Positions 1 through 6,877 of a stretch of DNA of 17,418 nt are shown in pieces. The first letter of the stretch is position 1. The number at the start of each line of letters is the position of its first letter. The stretch is from Deltaproteobacteria bacterium. GTDB taxonomy: Bacteria > UBA10199 > DSSB01. A program made the translations under genes and the position numbers. The stretch lies in the NCBI GenBank assembly GCA_020440745.1, contig JAGRNM010000005.1, positions 1 to 17,418 on the forward strand, given 5' to 3'. Under the pieces are notes generated by a model. The model worked only from the letters and a program-made list of their open reading frames with translations. It was not told where the DNA came from and did no database searches.

Positions 1-285
1 GCTGTTATGATTCTATTTATTGGAGCAGGCACTTCCTCTTATGTCCAGGCTCAAAGCCGCGGTGATAGCGGAGTCAATGCCTCTGCCTCTAATAAACTTA
101 AAAACAAAAAAGGTGACCAAATAGTTAAAGGTCGTGATTGCACTCCAGATCATGGACTGCTAGCCTGCACTTGCCGAGGCACGACCGATTGTCATCGAAT
201 GAGAAGTAATTACCGTTGTAGCGGTGGCACCACGGTCAACGATGACGGAAGTCAAACGGATCGAGGTTGTACAGCAAATCCTTAA
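1..285 (+). CDS. Six-cysteine small secreted protein, 5' end outside the window
   Basis: Not a family I recognise. The frame is open to the left edge. The first visible ATG is at 7, but the 16 residues after it are only the hydrophobic core and cleavage region of a signal peptide (FIGAGTSSYVQAQS), with no basic N-region, so the true start is probably upstream. Cleavage after YVQA is plausible. Counting from that ATG, the mature part has a basic, Ser/Asn-rich linker (about 17-44) and then six cysteines at 45, 54, 56, 62, 71 and 88, enough for three disulfides in a protein exported to the periplasm or outside. The C-terminal half is polar and Gly/Thr-rich. It is the only gene at this end on the plus strand and is followed by a strong hairpin terminator. 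Its function is unknown; a knottin-like or peptide-toxin fold is only a guess. Confidence 0.6.
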   Translation, partial: AVMILFIGAGTSSYVQAQSRGDSGVNASASNKLKNKKGDQIVKGRDCTPDHGLLACTCRGTTDCHRMRSNYRCSGGTTVNDDGSQTDRGCTANP

Positions 286-309
286 TTAGTTTCAAAACGC
301 TAATATTTT

Positions 310-347
310 AAGAAGGCCTCCTTTATAGAGAGGCCTTCTTATTTTTT
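310..347 (+). terminator. Rho-independent terminator after the cysteine-rich gene
   Basis: A perfect 11-bp stem (AAGAAGGCCTC at 310-320 with GAGGCCTTCTT at 330-340) closes a 9-nt loop and is followed by ATTTTTT on the plus strand. It starts 24 nt after the stop codon of the small secreted protein. The minus-strand side has no U-run, so it serves the plus-strand gene and not the convergent acyl-CoA synthetase. Confidence 0.9.
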
Positions 348-375
348 AAACTAAGTACAAGAAACAAATTTTTTT

Positions 376-2307
376 CTAAGCTACCGGCACTCCCTCCAAA
401 GCCTCAGGGTTTTCTACACTAGAAAGATCCCCTAAACTTTTTCCTAAGTACTTTGCTTTAATCGCTCGCCTCACAATCTTGGCCGAACGAGTCTTGGGCA
501 AAGCTTGCACCACATAGATTTTTTCTGGAGCTAAGGTTTTTCCCAACAAATCCCCCACTTGCTTTTTTAACTCGGCAAGCAAAATTTCCGAATCCCTTGG
601 CTCCTTCTTTAAAACTACAAAAGCCACCACCGTCTCCCCTTTAATCTCATGGGGCACTCCAATGGCCGCCGCTTCGGCAACGGCTTCATGTTTAATCAAG
701 GCCGCTTCGATCTCGGCCGGACCCGTACGACGGCCGGAGACTTTAATGGTATCGTCTGCTCTCCCTTGAATAAACCAATAACCATCCTTATCCACCTTGG
801 CCCAGTCTCCGTGAAACCAAATGTTTTTAAACTTAGAGAAGTAAGTTTCTAGATAGCGCTCTTGATCTTTATAAAAACCCTTCGTCATACTGGGAGCGGG
901 ATTTTTACAAACCAAGTAGCCCACTTCTCCCCGCACAGTCTCACCTTCTTCATTAAAGACGTCCACATTCATGCCCAGCCCCGGGCCTTGCAAACTACAA
1001 GGTTTTAAAGGATGGATAGGCAAGGGCGCCAACAGACAACCAATAATCTCCGTACCGCCACTGATGTTCATAATGGGACAGCGCTTGCTACCCACTTTTT
1101 CAAAAAACCATTGATAAGAAGCTGGATCCCAAGGCTCACCTGTAGAGCCTAGGATTCTTAGACTTTGTAAGTCGTGTTTCTTTAGCCAAGTGTCTTCCGA
1201 TTTCATTAATAGACGGATGGCCGTGGGGGAAATACCAAAGATACTCACCTTGTGTTTGGCGATTATCTCCCAAAGCCTGTCAGGCTTGGGATAATCAGGC
1301 GCGCCTTCAAAGATGACAAAGCTAGAACCCAAGGCCAAAGTCCCCATCATTTCCCAAGGACCCATCATCCAACCAATGTCGGTGACCCAAAAGAAAACAT
1401 CTTCCGGCTTGGTATCAAAGTTATAGGCAATCTCCTTAGTCACTTGTGCTAAAGCACCCGCATGAGTGTGCACTGTTCCCTTGGGTAGCCCCGTGGTGCC
1501 AGAGGTATAAAGGATTAAACTGGGATCTTCCGCCTGGGTAGTGACGGTTTCGGCCGATTCACTTTGAGTAGCCAAAACTTCATCCCACCAAAGATCGCGG
1601 TTAGCTTGCCAAGGGATGGGCTTGTAGGTACGTTTGACCACTAAGACGTGTTGGACACTGGGTACCTTGGACAGGGCTATGTCGGCGTTTTCTTTAATGG
1701 CAATTTTTTTACCACGGCGGAAACTTCCATCGGCGGTGATTAATAACTTAGCCTCCGCATGGTTTAAGCGAATCGCCAAAGGTTCTGGCCCAAAGCCACT
1801 AAAGACAGGGATCACCACGGCACCGATCTTAAGACAGGCAAAAAAGCTCACCACCATCTCTGGTACCATGGGCAAGTACAAACCCACTCGGTCGCCTTTT
1901 TCCACGCCTAAGTTTTGCAAACCCTTAGCCAAGCGCCCTACTTTTTTATGGAGCTCCGCATAAGTCATCTTGACCACCGCACCGCAATCGCCTTCCCAAA
2001 TAAAAGCTATCTCCTCACCACGACCTTGCTCTACCTGGTAGTCCAAGCAATGATCCACAATATTAAGTTCACCTCCCACAAACCACTTGGCCCAGGCAAA
2101 ACCTTGGGAATCGTCTAAGAGTTTTGTGTAAAGTTTTTGCCAACGAAGGTTTAAATCTTCCAAACAAGCCTGCCAAAACCATAAGGAATCTTCACAAGAT
2201 TTTTGAATCAACTCCTCATAGGAAGCAATTTTATGCTTTTTCATGAAGCGGGTGATATTGGCTTTTTCAACTAAATCCTGATTAGGTTGCCAGATTATTT
2301 CAGACAT
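376..2307 (-). CDS. AMP-forming short-chain acyl-CoA synthetase (ACS family)
   Basis: Member of the adenylate-forming ANL superfamily, activating a carboxylate to its CoA thioester via an acyl-AMP. The 643-residue length fits the acetyl/propionyl/acetoacetyl-CoA synthetase group. The ACS N-terminal region is residues 1-90. The P-loop-like motif YTSGTTGLPKG is at 267-277, the aromatic-rich segment WVTDIGWMMGPW at 307-318, the hinge region GDWAKVDKDGYW at 500-511, GRADDTIKVSGRR at 515-527, and the C-terminal catalytic lysine lies in PKTRSAKIVRR (Lys610), the segment acetylated in Acs. Where Acs reads WWQTE this protein has SGGTE (416-420), so the tryptophan that restricts Acs to acetate is a glycine and a larger acyl substrate is likely. 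The start at 2307 is chosen over an in-frame ATG 15 codons upstream because AAGGAGGAG lies just before it. Monocistronic. The exact substrate is unresolved. Confidence 0.9.
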   Translation of the reverse strand: MSEIIWQPNQDLVEKANITRFMKKHKIASYEELIQKSCEDSLWFWQACLEDLNLRWQKLYTKLLDDSQGFAWAKWFVGGELNIVDHCLDYQVEQGRGEEIAFIWEGDCGAVVKMTYAELHKKVGRLAKGLQNLGVEKGDRVGLYLPMVPEMVVSFFACLKIGAVVIPVFSGFGPEPLAIRLNHAEAKLLITADGSFRRGKKIAIKENADIALSKVPSVQHVLVVKRTYKPIPWQANRDLWWDEVLATQSESAETVTTQAEDPSLILYTSGTTGLPKGTVHTHAGALAQVTKEIAYNFDTKPEDVFFWVTDIGWMMGPWEMMGTLALGSSFVIFEGAPDYPKPDRLWEIIAKHKVSIFGISPTAIRLLMKSEDTWLKKHDLQSLRILGSTGEPWDPASYQWFFEKVGSKRCPIMNISGGTEIIGCLLAPLPIHPLKPCSLQGPGLGMNVDVFNEEGETVRGEVGYLVCKNPAPSMTKGFYKDQERYLETYFSKFKNIWFHGDWAKVDKDGYWFIQGRADDTIKVSGRRTGPAEIEAALIKHEAVAEAAAIGVPHEIKGETVVAFVVLKKEPRDSEILLAELKKQVGDLLGKTLAPEKIYVVQALPKTRSAKIVRRAIKAKYLGKSLGDLSSVENPEALEGVPVA

Positions 2308-2310
2308 AAT

Positions 2311-2319
2311 CTCCTCCTT
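2311..2319 (-). promoter_or_regulatory. Strong Shine-Dalgarno fixing the acyl-CoA synthetase start
   Basis: On the minus strand AAGGAGGAG ends 3 nt before the ATG at 2307 (AGGAGG core about 6 nt away). It supports starting there and not at the in-frame ATG at 2352, which lacks such a site. Confidence 0.8.
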
Positions 2320-2466
2320 GATGTATTTTACAGTTCTTAAGATCCCTTCCAATGGCCCATAGTTGATGAGCTATTTTTTGGCAAACACTCAAAAACCCTT
2401 TTTAATAAAATCCTGATCAAAGCAATGATGAGGATCCTTGGGTAACAAAAGTGCAATTAAAAAACA

Positions 2467-2675
2467 TCACAAGACTTGAGTAACTTCTTTAACCCTCTCA
2501 ATCTTGACCTCTTTCTAGAGCTCTGCTGGAATAGGTAAATTGGCAGAAATTAATTTTTGCGTAGATGGATTTTTATATATTGATATGTCGCTGTCAAATC
2601 AGACCTTACAATATCTGTTGGATACTTAGAACTTATTATACTAAAAATTTTAGGGATGTCATTTAGCTTAGGCTG
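2467..2675 (-). pseudogene. Possible decayed ORF in the gap between the 408-aa gene and the acyl-CoA synthetase
   Basis: The 373-nt gap 2308-2680 has no intact gene. Reading the minus strand from 2675, a protein-like frame (LNDIPKIFSIISSKYP, then TDIVRSDLTATYQYI) runs to a stop at 2550-2552. Adding one base in the A-run near 2565-2570 would join it to a second frame (NPSTQKLISANLPIPAEL) that stops at 2515-2517. After that stop the same frame continues as KEVKIERVKEVTQVL to the stop at 2467-2469. No start codon or ribosome site is visible. The composition is protein-like but the family is not recognised, and chance open frames in AT-rich DNA cannot be excluded. The rest of the gap, 2353-2466, shows nothing I can support beyond a short open stretch at about 2388-2460. 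Confidence 0.25.
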
Positions 2676-2680
2676 CTACC

Positions 2681-3907
2681 TTATTGATTCTCTGCAGACG
2701 TTTCAATACCAAGAAACACCAATAAAGAAGCAACAGCTGCTCTTTGGACAGCATCATTAGCAGCTAGCTCTGTACCATCAATCACGATTGTCCTTACCCC
2801 TGTCTTGATCACCTCTTTAGCAAATAAGCCGCCCGCAGTCGGAAACACCGCACTTAAACCCACAGCAAGACCTGCTCCCAAAGCAGCCCCTCCAAGCCCT
2901 CTAATTAGAGTCTTTATTGCCCACCAGCCATTTACCTCGTCAGGAAGCTCTTTTGGAAGAGCAACTTGACCTTCTTGATCATAGTAAATCGCCTCAGAAA
3001 GAGAGGCTTCAGAAGCTACTAAGTAAGCATGAGTAATAGGATCGGGCGATCTTGTGGGCAAGCCAAGCTTCCCTTGCCGATTTCCACTCCCATCTATGAC
3101 GCTTAAGTCTTTAACACTAACTCCCTTCTTCATCGAAGTTTCTAAACTGGTATAAAAAGAACTAGCGGAAGAAAGAAAACGTTTGCCCGTAATATAAACA
3201 GGTTCTAATTGAGGCAAATGACTTAAAAAACTTTGAGTTAAAGTAGGGCTTAAAGCAATATCACTTTTGCCATTGTGACCCTTGGCATCCTGACTAGCTT
3301 TATCGGAGGCCTCCCCACAACCAGAGGAGGCAAGGTCCGTGTCAGCAAACATAAACCTGATATGATCTGTCATTAACTGTTGAAATTTTTCCCCCAGTTC
3401 GGATGAATTTTTGCTACTTAAAAGATGCAGCAGATTTTGACTGACTAGTCTTTGTAAGGCAGTGCTTTGTTCTCCAAAGCCTGATAAACGATACAAGAGT
3501 TCTCTAGCCAAATCCCCAACAACTCCCTTTCTGCCTGGGGTTCCATAAGGAGCTAATTTATTTGCAATCATGCCCAAATACCTTAACAACTCATTTTCAT
3601 TTCTTAGATACTCGATCTCTTGTAATGTAAAACCTCCCGTCTCCTCTAAAAATTTTTCTAATTCCCGGCGCGTTTTTATAAACTCCGTGACACAATCATC
3701 CGAATCAGAAATACTAACATTTGTTTTAACCTGACTAGGCGCAAGTGAGTTTGGAGAGGAAGATGGAGGCGAAGAAGGAGGATGATTATTAGGATGTCGT
3801 AAGCCTCCAGAATCAAGCCCTCCCTCGGCCCCCTCAGACTCTACAGAAACCTCAAGCATAGGATAGGGATCTGGTAAAGAAAATGAAGGATTAGAGGGGG
3901 TATTCAT
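2681..3907 (-). CDS. Hypothetical 408-aa protein, Ser/Pro-rich N-terminus and hydrophobic Gly/Ala-rich C-terminus
   Basis: Not recognised. There is no signal peptide. Residues 1-70 are low-complexity and probably disordered (acidic around 20-32, then Pro/Ser-rich HPPSSPPSSSPNS at about 42-54). Residues 72-190 look helical with several amphipathic stretches (TRRELEKFLEETGG, EYLRNENELLRYLG). A polar Ser/Lys/Asp-rich linker follows at about 191-220. Residues 337-363 form a long Gly/Ala-rich hydrophobic segment (GLGGAALGAGLAVGLSAVF) and a second, weaker one lies at 384-401. Such a glycine-rich hydrophobic pair near a C-terminus can be membrane-inserting, so a membrane-active, effector-like protein is conceivable; this is inference only. 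The sequence before the ATG is AAAAAGCACTCCT, with no clear Shine-Dalgarno. The gene stands alone, divergent from the small membrane-protein gene at 4074. Confidence 0.6.
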   Translation of the reverse strand: MNTPSNPSFSLPDPYPMLEVSVESEGAEGGLDSGGLRHPNNHPPSSPPSSSPNSLAPSQVKTNVSISDSDDCVTEFIKTRRELEKFLEETGGFTLQEIEYLRNENELLRYLGMIANKLAPYGTPGRKGVVGDLARELLYRLSGFGEQSTALQRLVSQNLLHLLSSKNSSELGEKFQQLMTDHIRFMFADTDLASSGCGEASDKASQDAKGHNGKSDIALSPTLTQSFLSHLPQLEPVYITGKRFLSSASSFYTSLETSMKKGVSVKDLSVIDGSGNRQGKLGLPTRSPDPITHAYLVASEASLSEAIYYDQEGQVALPKELPDEVNGWWAIKTLIRGLGGAALGAGLAVGLSAVFPTAGGLFAKEVIKTGVRTIVIDGTELAANDAVQRAAVASLLVFLGIETSAENQ

Positions 3908-4058
3908 AGGAGTGCTTTTTAAAAGTAATGAACAATTTTTATTCTTCTAAAAAGAGGGTGTCAAGAATTAGGTTGGTAAATTTGAGAAAGTTACAATTTT
4001 TTTATAGACAAAAAAAATCATAAAAAATGAACAGATTTTTTTAAGCTATGTATTTTTA

Positions 4059-4064
4059 TATACT
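4059..4064 (+). promoter_or_regulatory. Candidate -10 box before the small membrane-protein gene
   Basis: TATACT sits in the 166-nt, very AT-rich divergent region 3908-4073. The expected -35 position is only a T-run, so the match is weak. If used, transcription would begin about 4 nt before the ATG at 4074, which would favour the internal ATG at 4113 as the real start. Confidence 0.2.
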
Positions 4065-4073
4065 TAACGCTTT

Positions 4074-4433
4074 ATGTCGATCAAAAGGCACTTAGCTATA
4101 AAAGACAAAAAAATGAAAAACTTATTAACAAAACACCTAATTCAACGAAGCGCTCTTTTAGCTTTTTTACTGATTTTAGCTATCTTAGGCTATACCCTTC
4201 AAAATACTTCTGGTCATACAGGCTTTAATCCTTACTTAGCCTTATGGATTTTTATTCCTGTTAGTTTGATAGGCTTATTCAATGTTTTATACACGCGGGA
4301 ACAATCCCCAAAAAAACTACCCGCATTATTAGCACTCACCTTTGGACTTTTGGGAATTTTGCTATTGGTTTATTTAGATCAGAGTAATACCCTATTACCC
4401 TACGAAGTCTGGATCCAAAGAGGCATGCCTTAG
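4074..4433 (+). CDS. Small integral membrane protein, three predicted helices
   Basis: An unrecognised protein of 119 residues, or 106 if it starts at the internal ATG at 4113 (MKNLLTKH). Neither ATG has a clear Shine-Dalgarno; the shorter form gives a more usual basic N-terminus directly before the first helix. Three hydrophobic stretches are visible: about 27-43 (SALLAFLLILAILGYTL), 54-73 (YLALWIFIPVSLIGLFNVLY) and 84-101 (ALLALTFGLLGILLLVYL). They are separated by short polar loops, one of them basic (TREQSPKK). The polar C-terminal tail is about 18 residues. The size and topology resemble small inner-membrane proteins of unknown role. Its stop codon touches the tail of a coding-like remnant on the opposite strand (4430-4558). 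Confidence 0.6.
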   Translation: MSIKRHLAIKDKKMKNLLTKHLIQRSALLAFLLILAILGYTLQNTSGHTGFNPYLALWIFIPVSLIGLFNVLYTREQSPKKLPALLALTFGLLGILLLVYLDQSNTLLPYEVWIQRGMP

Positions 4434-4558
4434 GTAAATTGACCCAGGATGGGGCTAAGCATATCTGCTGAGGTAGATCCTGATATTTTTATTTTTGATT
4501 TTTGATCAACTTCCAAAACATTGACCTTAACTAACCCTTGTCTGACAGAAGCAATCGC
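4430..4558 (-). pseudogene. Coding-like remnant, 3' end of an unidentified gene
   Basis: On the minus strand an open stretch of 42 codons without a start codon follows a stop at 4559-4561 and ends at TAA (4430-4432). It reads IASVRQGLVKVNVLEVDQ, then KSKIKISGSTSADMLSPILG. The composition is typical of a real protein C-terminus, and the same frame upstream of the stop also looks coding (LSVILSYGD). The family is not recognised. It may be the tail of the gene whose head is the GNAT fragment at 4627-4806, or of a different lost gene. Chance remains possible. Confidence 0.25.
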
Positions 4559-4626
4559 TTAATCACCATAACTTAGGATCACAGAAAGGAGTCACGCAAG
4601 TGATCGTCATCAGTGATTTTCCAATA

Positions 4627-4806
4627 TTAAAGTCCTTGAGCATGAAGGCTTGCCACCCAAAAGGATAGTGTTGGGGGCATCGTTTTTTTAGCAAACAAAT
4701 CAATCACTAAGTTTACGATCAATTCTCGCTCGTTTTCTGGAAAAGCACTAAAATGAATCTTTTGAATTTCCTCGTAATCTTGGACGCTTGTTATTCGAAT
4801 TTTCAT
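4627..4806 (-). pseudogene. Truncated GNAT-family N-acetyltransferase
   Basis: Only the first 59 residues remain. The start MKIRITSVQDYEEIQKIH, then FSAFPENERELIVNLV, matches the beginning of YhbS-like GNAT acetyltransferases (a strand, then helix alpha1 with the R/HxAF...EExLV pattern, then the PPTLSFWVA strand). A full GNAT domain needs about 140-170 residues, including the acetyl-CoA-binding V/I-x-x-x-x-R/Q-x-x-G-x-G/A motif, and that is absent: the frame stops right after the second strand. The ATG at 4806 is preferred over a TTG five codons upstream, though no Shine-Dalgarno is visible. It lies among other coding fragments (4430-4558 and 4841-4981), which suggests local decay. It is probably inactive; the family call is fairly secure, the specific substrate is not knowable. 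Confidence 0.6.
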
Positions 4807-4840
4807 AAAATTTGGGATCAAGTCTCTGATTGCAATACAC

Positions 4841-4981
4841 TTAAGTTTTTACGCTTAAGCTTTGATCTTCCAAAGCCAAGAGCACAAGACTTGTGAAGTA
4901 TTTATCTACAGAGGTAGAGACGGCCAATGTACCAAAGCCCTTTTTTGCTTTGGAGTTCAACTTAAAAACGAAGTCCTTCAT
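4841..4981 (-). CDS. Possible 46-aa protein or the broken tail of a larger gene
   Basis: An ATG-started frame of 46 codons on the minus strand, directly downstream of the propeller lipoprotein gene (stop at 5035-5037). It reads MKDFVFKLNSKAKKGFGTLA, then VSTSVDKYFTSLVLLALEDQ, ending SLSVKT. The composition is convincingly protein-like and unlike the plus-strand reading of the same DNA. In the same frame upstream of the ATG there is more coding-like sequence (GVEFSFESATVT) interrupted by a TGA three codons before the ATG, so it may be the remnant of a longer gene with a nonsense mutation. No Shine-Dalgarno precedes the ATG. The family is not recognised. Confidence 0.35.
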   Translation of the reverse strand: MKDFVFKLNSKAKKGFGTLAVSTSVDKYFTSLVLLALEDQSLSVKT

Positions 4982-5034
4982 CAAGGCACATCACGTGACA
5001 GTGGCGCTTTCAAAAGAAAATTCAACTCCTTGGT

Positions 5035-6684
5035 TCAATTACTTTCTGCCCAATCATGTGGGGAAAAAGTAATATTATCTACAAACTCAAAGTCTGAAGA
5101 GAGACTTTTAAAATTTATAGTTTCGCCACTTTCTAAGATATAAAGATAAGAATCATAGGTGTCAGTAGAGTTGTTACTAATAGAATAACTAACAGCCCTT
5201 CCATCAGGGCTAAAGAAGGGATTTCCACGAAACGCTTGCGTCCATATCAAGTTTTGATGGAGCTTAAGGCTCTCCGTCCCGTCAGCGCTTGTTAGGTAAG
5301 TTGCTGGTTTTCCCGTACTGGCTCTGTACAAGAGTTGGCTGCTGTCAGGATTCCATTGAAAATAGGAGCCCACAACACCGCCCTCCACTAAGGGATTATT
5401 GACGGTAGTATCAATCTCACTACTAGGACTGATTAAGTCACTGACAGAAATCTGATTAACATCATTGCTTGCAATATCTGAGAGGTAAGCAATTTTTTCT
5501 CCATTAGGGCTCCAAGCAAAACTTATAACAGCTCTGTCCATACCAACAGGAAGCACGCTAGGAAAGTCGTCGTTAATTTTTATATTACCCTCTCCATGCT
5601 TATAGACATAGAGTTCAAACTCCTGATCATTGTCAGGCTCACCATCTCTTCGGTAAGCAAGATAAATATTATTGGGATTGGGGCTCCATGCATAATCGTC
5701 CTCAACATCTCCTATATCTTCAAAGTCATCATTGACTTTAATGCTGTTACCTAGGTCAGAGGTATTGACAATATAGAGTTCGTCTTTGGATAAAGTATCT
5801 TGATCGGCAAGGTAAGCAATCCAATGGCTGTCTGGTGAGAATTTAAGGCCAGAAACCTCTCGATCATCCGGAAAGTCAGGGTGGATTTTGGTAATGTTGC
5901 TAGCAGTAAGATCCAATAAGTAGGCTTCCTTTTTGCCAACCACCTCTTGATCAGCTAAGTAGATAATAGAGTTACTATCAGGACTCCAATCAAAGAAAGA
6001 AACACTGCCACCCGCAATTAAGTCGTCATTAATTTTTTCCGGTGGCTGCTCTGGATTAGATAGATCGTAGAGATAGAGATTTAGCCCAGCTAAAGATCCA
6101 GCAAGGTAAGCAAACTGACTACTATCTGGACTCCATTGAAAGCGAATATTAATCTCCTGTGCATTAAGTAAACTAACATGGCCCGTATCATCGGCAAGAT
6201 AAAGCTCATATTGGCCATTATTATCGGAATCCGCCATAAAGACTAAATGACTGCCATCGGGACTCCATAGGGTATTACTGGTTCCTCCCCCCCCATAAAG
6301 TAAAACACCACCGGAGTCTAAGAACTCTTCTGTAAGGTTAAGGGGGCTTTCTCCCAAAGTGGCAAGATAAACTTCTAAAGGTCCCTCAACACTAGGATCT
6401 ATTGTAACGTAGGCAAGTTGCTCCTTAGCTGAGGGAGTCCAGGAGTACTCATAGACTTCACTAGCAACCTCTATTAAGCTATTTTGAGGATCTAAGGCAT
6501 CAAAGACATAAAGTTGGCCTCCCCCATCGGCACTAGTTAGAAACCCCACAGCATTATTTAAAGAAAAAGTAGAATCGGGTGGCGGGGGATTGTTTTGAGG
6601 GTCTGGGGAGGTATTGTCTCCACAGGCAAACAAGCTAGAAAAACACATTAGTGTAAACAACAATTTATAAAAAGATCGCATCAT
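5035..6684 (-). CDS. Lipoprotein with WD40/TolB-like beta-propeller repeats
   Basis: A 549-residue exported protein. The signal peptide MMRSFYKLLFTLMCFSSLFA ends in a lipobox LFAC with the lipidated cysteine at 21, followed by a Pro/Asn-rich tether (NNPPPPD, 31-37). The rest is a chain of about ten propeller motifs of the TolB/PD40 type, with [WF]-S-P-[DN] at about 82 (degenerate WTPS), 140, 184, 233, 282, 333, 391, 444, 491 and 540, roughly every 50 residues and often followed by an AYLAD-like strand. An additional K-[IV]-N-D-D motif occurs at 217, 316 and 369. This is a repeat binding scaffold with no visible catalytic motif, probably anchored to the outer membrane and facing the periplasm or surface. 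The composition is acidic. AAGGAAAA precedes the tandem ATGs at 6684 and 6681; the first is used. It is not TolB itself: no TolB N-terminal domain or tol-pal genes are nearby. Confidence 0.85.
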   Translation of the reverse strand: MMRSFYKLLFTLMCFSSLFACGDNTSPDPQNNPPPPDSTFSLNNAVGFLTSADGGGQLYVFDALDPQNSLIEVASEVYEYSWTPSAKEQLAYVTIDPSVEGPLEVYLATLGESPLNLTEEFLDSGGVLLYGGGGTSNTLWSPDGSHLVFMADSDNNGQYELYLADDTGHVSLLNAQEINIRFQWSPDSSQFAYLAGSLAGLNLYLYDLSNPEQPPEKINDDLIAGGSVSFFDWSPDSNSIIYLADQEVVGKKEAYLLDLTASNITKIHPDFPDDREVSGLKFSPDSHWIAYLADQDTLSKDELYIVNTSDLGNSIKVNDDFEDIGDVEDDYAWSPNPNNIYLAYRRDGEPDNDQEFELYVYKHGEGNIKINDDFPSVLPVGMDRAVISFAWSPNGEKIAYLSDIASNDVNQISVSDLISPSSEIDTTVNNPLVEGGVVGSYFQWNPDSSQLLYRASTGKPATYLTSADGTESLKLHQNLIWTQAFRGNPFFSPDGRAVSYSISNNSTDTYDSYLYILESGETINFKSLSSDFEFVDNITFSPHDWAESN

Positions 6685-6877
6685 TTTTTCCTTTTTAAAT
6701 GAAGGACTGGGCTTTCTTAGAATTAGTTACATTAAACTTTAGTTTATTTTTTGGAGTGCTTTTTAAGCTATACCCGTAATTTTTATAAAGAACAGAACTT
6801 GAGTCTTATCGTTTTTTTTGGCCAAGAAGTTGCTTTAAATCACAAGACCCATCTTATCCTTACCGTCACCAAAAAAA

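Noticed and set aside
4932..4953. CCAAAGC/GCTTTGG stem that could terminate the lipoprotein transcript
   Set aside because: No U-run follows on either strand, and it lies inside the 46-codon coding-like frame.
4862..5143. Plus-strand open frame of 93 codons
   Set aside because: It is antisense to the lipoprotein C-terminus and to the 46-codon frame, both of which have better protein character; non-ATG context and no ribosome site.
6733..6746. Palindromic TAAACT-TT-AGTTTA about 50 nt upstream of the propeller lipoprotein ATG
   Set aside because: Six-base arms in very AT-rich DNA are easily found by chance; no second copy or promoter element supports an operator.
3908..6766. Shared 14-mer GGAGTGCTTTTTAA at about 3909-3923 and 6753-6766
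   Set aside because: About one such match is expected by chance in a window of this size and AT content, and the two contexts (upstream of a minus-strand gene in both cases) show no further similarity.
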